This document shows, piece by piece, positions 57,044-64,000 of a DNA stretch of 64,000 nt. This stretch comes from Diphasiastrum complanatum. Its lineage: Eukaryota > Streptophyta > Lycopodiopsida > Lycopodiales > Lycopodiaceae. How positions within the stretch are numbered: position 1 is the first letter of the stretch; the number at the start of each line of letters is the position of its first letter. Location: positions 20,079,348 through 20,143,347 of the forward strand of contig CM055095.1 of NCBI GenBank assembly GCA_029204225.1, read 5' to 3'. The translations under genes and the position numbers were made by a program. Under the pieces are notes generated by a model. It ran no database searches. It saw only the letters and a list, made by a program, of their open reading frames with translations, and had not been told where the DNA came from.

Positions 57044-58600
57044 TTTGTTTCAAGCTATAAGTGGAGGAGAAACCATTGATGTATCACCAATTCTAGAGGG
57101 ATTCCTTGTCAAATCAAGCATTTTCATGTGTATAACGGAGATTTTTGTAATCCAAAACTAAATTTAGGTCAAAATACTTGTATTAGGCCAATTTATCTCC
57201 ACAAAAGTTGGAAAGGTCAATTTCAGGGGAGATCTTCTATGGAGCAGTTGGTCTTCATTTGGGATGGCTACTTTTGGAACTGAAACTCACTGAGCATGGG
57301 TGATATCTAGTGTCAGTTGAGTTTTTCCTCAAAGGGGAAAGACTAGGATCCTCTTCAGATATTGGCAACAAGTTAGATCAAGCCATAATCCTCGCAGATG
57401 GAAAGCAAAGTGTTGGAAAGGCTCTTGTCTGAGAACTCTACTCTAAGTCCGGTCAGCTGATTTTATAAGTGGAGGAGAACTATCACACACACCTCTCTCT
57501 TGTTGCAAATCTTGAATGAAAGCTGATCAAAATGGGGGCAAATTCAGGGTGACCTAGCCATACTCATGAGGAGACTGGCAAACTTTGGACCTAATAAGTT
57601 GACAAGTTTTTTTTTTGAAAAGGAAAGCTTGTTATAGGCTTTCTCTGGATCGACAATGATGAGGAGACATAATGAGTATGCTAACTTGTGTTACGTGTAA
57701 AGCAACTGATCAACGAAGGAACTGTGAAAGTTGAATCTTGCACGAGAGACATGGTACTTCAAACGGATGCTAAGAGACAGTTCGTATCAAAATCCGACTA
57801 GTGCAAACTCTAGGTGCATGTGTCCGATTCAAAGAGATCTACTTGAAGCCAAGCTAGTTGTACACTGCTTGTTTTGATTGTGAGGCAACTGACCAATGAT
57901 GAAATTGTGAAAGTCATATTTTGCGCGGCGGACATGGTGCTTCAAACAAACATAAAGAGATAGTTCGTATGCGAATCAAATTGGTGCAACCCCTTGGCTC
58001 TCCACAAGGTCAATGGTTACATTTGGGTTGATTCAAAGACAATTACTTCAAGCTAAGTGAGAAGTGCATTGCAGAGTACTCAATATTTGCCTACCTTAAA
58101 GAGCCAAAAAAGAAAGAAAGAATCAAGATCAGGTTGGCACAAAGAGAGAAATCAAGGTGCAAAAGCAAGAAGGCATGGAGTGGACCATAAAGTGGGCGAT
58201 CAATGATAAACCCTTTGGGTCAAGGAGCCTTGATATATGTGTGGAAATGATCAAATCTGGAGCTCAGGGAGCTATACACAATGTGCAGAAAGGACAATCC
58301 GGAGCTCAAAGGAGTTCCAAAGTCAAGGGCGGAAGTGACAAGGGTGAATATTTCAGCAAGCCTCTGTCACCAAGTCAAATAAGGTTCTCGGATTTCATGT
58401 AAGAAATATAAAATCTATGCTTTTCCCAAGACAAAGTGATATTTTCAAGTTATGTAATTTTTCAATATAAAGAGCTGAGCCTCTGACGTGTGGTGTGCCA
58501 CCTACAATGTTAATAAAAAGTGGCCAGTAAATGGAGCATTGTGCCAAATAGCTTAAATGTAGTTAATTTTAATTGGGAGACACCTTTGCTTTAATATGAC
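57044..58600. other. Copia leader followed by unassigned sequence with a ~190-bp tandem duplication
   Basis: 57044-57210 matches the leader of element B (reverse complement of about 8140-8300). No gag follows, so this element is truncated. 57700-57870 and 57885-58070 are degenerate copies: both contain GCAACTGA-CAA, GACATGGTRCTTCAAAC, GAGA-AGTTCGTAT and ATTCAAAGA blocks. The frame 58157-58402 (81 codons) has no recognised domain. Confidence 0.45.
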
Positions 58601-58699
58601 ATCTAATGAGGACATCAGATTTTATAAAGGTGGGGTGGATGTTGTAAAGCTAGCTTTACAATGCAAGCTTTACTTCCGGCGGCACTGGCACCAGCATTG
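58601..58699 (+). other. Gypsy 3' end: polypurine tract and LTR start, cut by copia element I
   Basis: GAGGACATCAGATTTTATAA is the end of a gypsy pol (compare the minus strand near 14690), followed by the polypurine tract AAGGTGGGGTGGA (58627-58639) and the LTR start TGTTGTAAAGC at 58640. After 60 bp the LTR is interrupted by TGTTACAAATC, the LTR of element I. Confidence 0.5.
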
Positions 58700-58961
58700 T
58701 GTTACAAATCAATGATAAACTTCATAGTTACTGTTTATGATGCACATTAATGTTGACAACTGTGACCAACTGTCAATAGCCGTAGGCTAGTCTATTAGTC
58801 TACTCATAGGTTTTCTCTCTCTATCAGGGTTCAGGATTTATTTGTACATTTTACATTCAGTTTGAGTTAGTGTGATAGAGTGACAGTGCGTGTTCTTCTT
58901 CCGCCTTCTTGTGGTGATTGCTTATGGTGAATGCTTGACGTTGCATATCTAATTCTTGACA
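58700..58961 (+). repeat. 5' LTR of copia element I
   Basis: 262 bp, TGTTACAAATCAATG to AATTCTTGACA. The first 178 bp are nearly identical to 63823-64000. A short LTR of this length is typical of the smaller copia families. Confidence 0.9.
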
Positions 58962-58973
58962 TGGTATCAGAGC
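58962..58973 (+). other. Primer-binding site of copia element I
   Basis: TGGTATCAGAGC, a perfect initiator tRNA-Met primer site immediately after the LTR. Confidence 0.9.
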
Positions 58974-59716
58974 AGCGATAGTCCTACGTGCCTGATCAGT
59001 GGATACAGCTTGTCACAGGCTCCGCAACGAAGTGAGAAAGTCCTTCACGGGAGGTGAAAGCTTGGAGAGACAAAACGGTTGGAAGAAATTCTTCTTTGGT
59101 GTATTTTGTAGGGTTGGAGCTCAAAATCATCAGTGGGGAACAAAAGCACAGTCCCGGAGGCATCAGAAAGGCTAGGGCATCATCAGACAGATTGAAAATC
59201 TGTTGAGTGGGGGAGATTTTTACAATATACTTCCTAGTTATTGTGGAAAGTGATATTTGTGTAAGAGGTTTGCCAAGAAATCTCTCATTTGTCTGTCTGG
59301 AGTATAACAAATCACACTAGACAGTGTCTAGTACTACCATTCAGAGTTAGAAGGCTTCATACTTTTCACAAAACTGATCTCGGTCTTTTGAACGATCACA
59401 CATTTCAAAATCTTGGATCGACGTGCCAAAGGTAGGAAAAATCTTGAGCAGTCGTACATCCGCGTCATACAGATATAGCATATCCGTACCAATATCGGAT
59501 CGACGCGCTAGAGGTAAAGAAAACCAAGAGTAGTCGTACATCCGCGTGTCATACCGATATCACATATCAGTGCCAATATCGAAGCGACACGCCAGAGGTA
59601 AAGAGAATCCCGAGCAGTCATGCACCTACGCGTTGTACCGATATCAGGTGTACAACAAAAAATTTACAATTCTGTGGTGTGAATAAATTTTGTGATCCAG
59701 ACTCATCTATCCAGTA
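58974..59716 (+). other. Untranslated leader of copia element I, with three repeats
   Basis: 743 bp between primer site and gag. 59390-59640 contains three imperfect units of about 85 bp, each with a GATCGACGCGC/GATCGACGTGC-type block, 'agaggtaaagaaaa', 'gcagtcgtacatccgcg' and 'accgatatca'. Small minus-strand frames here are not genes. Confidence 0.65.
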
Positions 59717-60600
59717 ATGGCAACTCTAAGCGAGAGTGTTCTTAATGAGTCAAGCAAATTGAAAGGTGCCGGCAACTATGAAGTTTGGAAATTCAAACTG
59801 AAGAACATTTTGATGGAAAAGGAGCTATGGGAGATCGTGATAGGTGAAGAGACAAGGCCAGTGATTGAAGAAGATCAACGGGCTTTTGATAGGAGAAGAC
59901 GGAAAGCCCAAAATGTCATCAACTTATCAGTTAGAGATGCAATTATTCCCTATATTTCAGATTCAGAAGGACCAAAAGAAGCGTGAGATACATTGAAGGC
60001 TTTGTTTGAAACGACAAATACATCTGGAATACTATTTTTAAAGACAAAGTTGCATACATTGCGGATGGATGATGGTGCAACTATTGCCGATCACACACTG
60101 AAGATCAAAGAGATCAGTGATCAATTAGCAGCAGTTGGAGAGCGAGTACAAGATCGTGAGATCGTGCAATTGACATTGAATAGTCTGAGTGAGTGACATC
60201 AGATGTTTGTGACGAGTATAGCCACAAGAGAAAATCTTCCAACCTATGAAGAACTAGGTGGATTGCTTTTGCAAGAAGAGCAACGTCAAGAGAACTTGAA
60301 TCATCGTAACAGGAGCTATGATCAAGCTCTTACAGTTAGAGGACGAGGTGGAAGATTTGGCCATGGAAAGTATCAATCGAGAGGAGGAAACTCAAGCCGA
60401 GGATCATTTCAACCATTTCATGAGCAAATCAATGATAGTCCGAATGGAGGTAATTGGAATCAAGACCGAGGTCAAGGACGCGGCTATTCAAGATAAAATA
60501 AACCTGGAAATTGTAGGTACTGCAACAAACCTGGTCACTGGGAGCGTGAATGCTTCAAGAAACAGAAGGAGATGGAACAAAGAAAAGACAAATGGCAAAC
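59717..60600 (+). pseudogene. Gag of copia element I
   Basis: Starts at 59717 (MATLSESVLNESSKLKGAG). One frame runs through the whole gag: EVWKFKLKNILMEKELWE, LHTLRMDDGATIADH, an RG-rich stretch and a complete CCHC knuckle CRYCNKPGHWEREC (60512-60553). It is broken by stops in the same frame at 59984 and 60194 (TGA where Trp is normal) and 60494 (TAA). The frame then changes near 60600 before the protease. Confidence 0.9.
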
Positions 60601-61260
60601 GAGAAATGCTGATTAACTTTGATGACTATTATTATGAAGACAATTATACTCATCAACATCAATACAATGATGATCAATATAAAGATGACACAAGTGAGAG
60701 TTCAAAATTGTTCATTACAGCATTAATGACAAGTGATGAAGTCAAGGATACCTGGTACATTGATAGTGGTGCATCCAAGCACATGACTTCAAGGAAAGAG
60801 TGGGTTTTAGAACTCAAGAAAACTGACAATGGTGATGAAGTTGGACAAGTTGATGACAAATTGCTATCTGTTAAAGGAGTTGGAGTGGTACCAGTGAAGT
60901 TAGCCAACGGAAAGATAAAACATATAAGCAATGTGCAATATGTACCTGGCTTAGCTAACAATCTACTATCTGTTGGGACAATGGCTGATCAACAACTCAA
61001 GGTTGAGTTTGACAGTGACAAATGTCTTGTCAAAGACATCAAGAATCACTACAAAGTGATTGCTACAGGAGCTAGAGTCAACGAGAATCGACTCTACAAA
61101 TTGAATGCGAGATCTTTTACTCAAGCTATGGTAAGCACTGTTGATAGTCGAAGTGATCTTTGGCATCAAAGGTTTGGTCATATCATTGCTCAAAGCTTGC
61201 AAATCCTGAAAAGAGATAATCTAGTTGTTAAATTGCCTGATATCTCTTTGAAGGAAAAAT
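60600..61260 (+). pseudogene. Protease and pre-integrase region of copia element I
   Basis: Within the open frame 60318-61454. The Asp/Tyr-rich linker is followed by WYIDSGASKHMTSRK, the aspartic protease site with the catalytic Asp at 60762-60764 intact, then VQYVPGLANNLLSVG. The pre-integrase zinc region begins with LWHQRFGHI (two His). At about 61260 one T is missing from a T run, so the frame leaves the CxxC motif; the right frame is resumed at 61277. Confidence 0.9.
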
Positions 61261-61261
61261 T

Positions 61262-62545
61262 TGTGAGGGTTGCATTTTGGGAAAACAACATAGAGAGAGA
61301 TTTCCCAAAGATGGAGCAAGAAGAGCCAATGGAATTCTTGGTCTTGTTCATAGTGATCTATGTGGACCAATACAAACTAGGTCCATTAGTGGTTGTTACT
61401 ATTTCATCACATTCATTGATGACTATAGTAGACATATCTGGATTTATTTCATAAGCAAAAAATCTGATGCTTTTGCCAAGTTTAGAGAGTTCAAGGCTCT
61501 AGTTGAAAAACAAACAGGTTGTTATATTAAGACCCTCAAGTCAGATGGTGGCGGTGAGTATTTTTCAACAAAGTTTATAAACTTCTGCAATGATCAGGGA
61601 ATCAAAAGACAAACCACTACACCCTATTCACCACAACAGAACGGAATTGCAGAACAAAAAAACAAATCCATTGTGGAGATGGCTAGGGCAATGCTTAAGA
61701 GCAAGGGTTTGCCAAATACTTTTTGGGTAGAAGCATGCAACATAGCCACTCATATCTTGAATCGGTGTCCTACGAAGTCCGTGGAGGGTAAGACACCTTA
61801 CGAAGCTTTTACTGGAAAGAAACCTAATGTTTCTCATTTACGAATATTTGGTTGTGATGCTTACGCTCATGTACCTGATGAAAAATGAAAGAAGTTGGAT
61901 GCAAAAGTTGTTAAGTGTATTTTCCTTGGATATGATGAAAGAGCCAAGACATACATGATGTATGACACAGATGCACAAAAGATCGTGATTTCCACAGATG
62001 CTACTTTTGATGAGATGGGTCAAAATGGCCAAATAAAATTGACAATTGATCCCTTTGATGATAAAGCTAAAATTCAAGTGAAGAAAGAAGTTGGTGTCGA
62101 TCTGGAAGAGCCAATGGAAAAAGATAGGGTCAATAATGAGATTCCTAGGAGAGTGCCTAAGTGGTACTTGTCAGTAACAAGTGATGCTAATAAGGGAGAT
62201 ACTCCCGAATCAAGTGAGCAGGGAGAGCTTAGAAGATCAAGTAGAAATCGAAAACCTCCTACAAGATTAGAGATGAATCTAGCCCTAATGGGTTCTGTGC
62301 TCAAGGCTCAGGAACCAAAAACTTTTGGTAAAGCAAAGGAGCACAAGGAGTGGCGTGAAGCTATGGAAGCTATATCGAAAAATAGGACGTGGAACTCGGT
62401 TGAGCTACTGGATGGTAAGACGCCTATCACTTGCAAATGGATATACGGAGTTGATGGCCAACTCAACAAGTATAAAGCACGGTTGGTTGCGAGAGGATTT
62501 AGCAGCAAGAAGGTATTGATTTTGAAGAAACCTTCGCACCCGTAG
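61262..62545 (+). pseudogene. Integrase and start of RT of copia element I
   Basis: 61277-61888: HSDLCGPIQ (first Asp), TLKSDGGGEYFS (second Asp) and QQNGIAEQKNK (Glu) give an intact DDE triad; then GKTPYEAFTGKKP and LRIFGCDAY. A TGA at 61886-61888 interrupts. The same frame continues to 62545 with the C-terminal region (IFLGYDERAKTY), the linker RRSSRNRKPPTRLEM and the RT start EHKEWREAMEAI to KARLVARGFSS, where the frame is lost near 62508. Confidence 0.9.
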
Positions 62546-63775
62546 CTAAGATGGTAACTATACGTTCTATCATTGCTATTTCTGCTTTCTATGGTTGGAA
62601 GATCCAGCAAATGGACGTTAAATCTGCTTTTCTTAATGGAGTGCTGGATGAAGAGGTGTACTTAGTACAACCTCAAGGATTTTTGAGCCAGGGAGAGAGC
62701 ATCTCGTTTGTAAGCTCAACAAAGCCATTTATGAATTGAAGCAAGCACCACGGGCGTGGTACTCTTGCATTGATGAACACTTCAAGTGAAGGGAAATGAT
62801 AAAGAGTGATGCTGATCCTAATCTTTACATTCTAAGGCAAGATTCAGATATAGTGTTCATTGTGTTGTACGTGGATGATTTGATTATTACAGGAAGTAAT
62901 GAGAGCTTAATTGATGAAATAAAATCAGATCTTTCCAAAGCCTTTGACATGAGTGATCTAGGATTGATGCACTATTGTCTTGGCATTGAAGTATGGAAAA
63001 AGGAAGACATGGTCTTTCTTACACAAAGCAAATATGCATGGGATTTGCTTTATAAGTTCAATATGAAAGATTGTAAGCCTTTGAGTACACCTATGGATGT
63101 CAACATGAAGCTTACTGATATGATGAATCTGAGAAAGTGGATGCTTATTTGTATAGACAGCTGGTGGGTAGTTTAATTTATTTGACACACACATGACCTG
63201 ATATTTCTTTACCTGTTGGTGTTCTTAGTCAATTTATGCAAGATCCTAATCAAGCACACTGGAAGTCTGCTAAACGTATTCTCAGATACATTCGAGGGAC
63301 ATTGAATTTTGGTTTGAAGTATGATCAGCCTGAAACGCCAATGTTGGTAGGTCATACAAATGCCGATTGGACAGGTAATATTGATGACAAAAGATCTACA
63401 AGTGGTCATACATTCAATTATGGTACAGCTGCAATTTCATGGAGCAGCAAAAAGCAACCTACAGTAGCCTTATCATCAACGAAAGCTGAATATCGAGCAC
63501 TCAGCAATGCTACACAAGAAGCGTTATGGTTACGAAGATTGCTTGTGGATTTAGGTCAACCACAGCTGGATGCGACTACTATATCTTGCGATAATCAAAG
63601 TTGCATTTACCTTGCCAAAAATCCAGTTTTACATGCTCGAACCAAGCACATCGAAATACACTACCATTTTGTTCGAGAGAAAATTCTTGATGGAGCCATT
63701 GATCTTGTTTTTGTAAATATGAAGATCAAGATATTTTTACTAAGTCATTAGGTAGATGTAAATTTGAGAGGTTTC
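62510..63775 (+). pseudogene. RT and RNase H of copia element I
   Basis: RT: IQQMDVKSAFLNG (first catalytic Asp) in 62551-62739, LKQAPRAWYS in another frame, TGA at 62787, then VLYVDDLII (YVDD at 62868-62879) in 62796-63176. RNase H in 63236-63751: NADWTGNIDDKRST, SSTKAEYRALSNATQ, SCDNQSCIYLAKNP and HARTKHIEIHYHF. The last codons change frame near 63716 and end in a DIFTKSLGRCKFE-type tail. All catalytic residues are present, but at least four frameshifts separate the parts, so no full polyprotein can be made. Confidence 0.9.
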
Positions 63776-63811
63776 GTACTCTATTAGGGATAGAAAAATG
63801 TAATTTTATCA

Positions 63812-64000
63812 TTGAGGGAGAGTGTTAGAAATCAATGATAAACTTCATAGTCACTGTTTACGATGCACATTAATGTTGATAGCTGTGACTAGCTGTCAAT
63901 AGCCGTAGGCTAGTCTATTAGTCTACTCGTAGGTTTTCTCTCTCTACCAGGGTTCAGAATTTATTTGTACATTTCACATTCAGTATGAGTTAGTGTGATA
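63812..64000 (+). repeat. Polypurine tract and truncated 3' LTR of copia element I
   Basis: TTGAGGGAGAG (63812-63822) precedes TGTTAGAAATCAATG at 63823. The LTR is cut by the window edge after 178 of about 262 bp. Differences to the 5' LTR are about ten, mostly transitions (roughly 5-6%), so the insertion is not very recent. Confidence 0.9.

Overview
This looks like a repeat-rich intergenic stretch of a large land-plant nuclear genome. Three things point that way: a spliced plant-type PP2C phosphatase gene with GT-AG introns, a plant-type ribosomal protein L24 (eL24) copy, and many Ty1/copia and Ty3/gypsy retrotransposon remnants primed by initiator tRNA-Met. The species cannot be named from this sequence; a fern or gymnosperm would fit, but that is a guess.

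Only one apparently intact host gene is visible: a four-coding-exon PP2C-family phosphatase (coding exons 25908-30388, + strand, about 487 residues), with a probable extra 5' non-coding exon. It sits in the least transposon-rich part of the window, about 25-32 kb. A second host-derived sequence, RPL24 on the minus strand (40720-41215), has no introns and carries a 1-base frameshift, so it is probably a retrocopy or, less likely, a sequencing error in a real gene. A short conserved-looking exon-like piece at about 44.08-44.28 kb was not identified.

Layout. 0-3.9 kb: non-coding DNA, a 190-bp tandem duplication, GC-rich palindromes separated by A/T tracts, and a 5' LTR-like region. 3.9-5.3 kb: copia gag remnant (+). 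5.86-9.07 kb: truncated minus-strand copia (LTR, primer site, gag, protease, integrase). 9.3 kb: (GA)n. 10.3-12.5 kb: unidentified minus-strand remnant, a gypsy integrase and a copia RNase H fragment. 12.58-14.48 kb: DNA-transposon-like repeat, related to 46.68-47.16 kb. 14.5-14.9 kb: gypsy 3' end (minus). 15-18.9 kb: AT-rich stretch without ORFs. 19.38-21.34 kb: long copia LTR carrying a reversed gag-like piece. 21.4-25.2 kb: non-coding repeats. 25.3-30.5 kb: PP2C gene. 32.63-38.14 kb: complete but non-autonomous copia with two LTRs and a 5-bp target duplication. 40.7-41.7 kb: RPL24 copy and a minisatellite. 42.8-48.7 kb: copia RT and RNase H fragments, dispersed repeat, tandem repeats and (GA)n. 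49.9-54.05 kb: one copia inserted in another. 54.05-56.35 kb: gypsy gag-protease fused to a copia RNase H end, then cut by a copia LTR (56358-57031). 58.6-64 kb: gypsy end split by a nearly full-length copia whose 3' LTR runs off the right edge.

All retroelements have stops, frameshifts or deletions, so none looks autonomous. I found no convincing tRNA, rRNA, CRISPR array or new defence-like system. The best leads are the RT-to-RNase H deletion with a 12-nt microhomology, the copia/gypsy fused reading frame, the copia element whose RT/RNase H is replaced by unknown sequence, and the palindrome-rich dispersed repeats.
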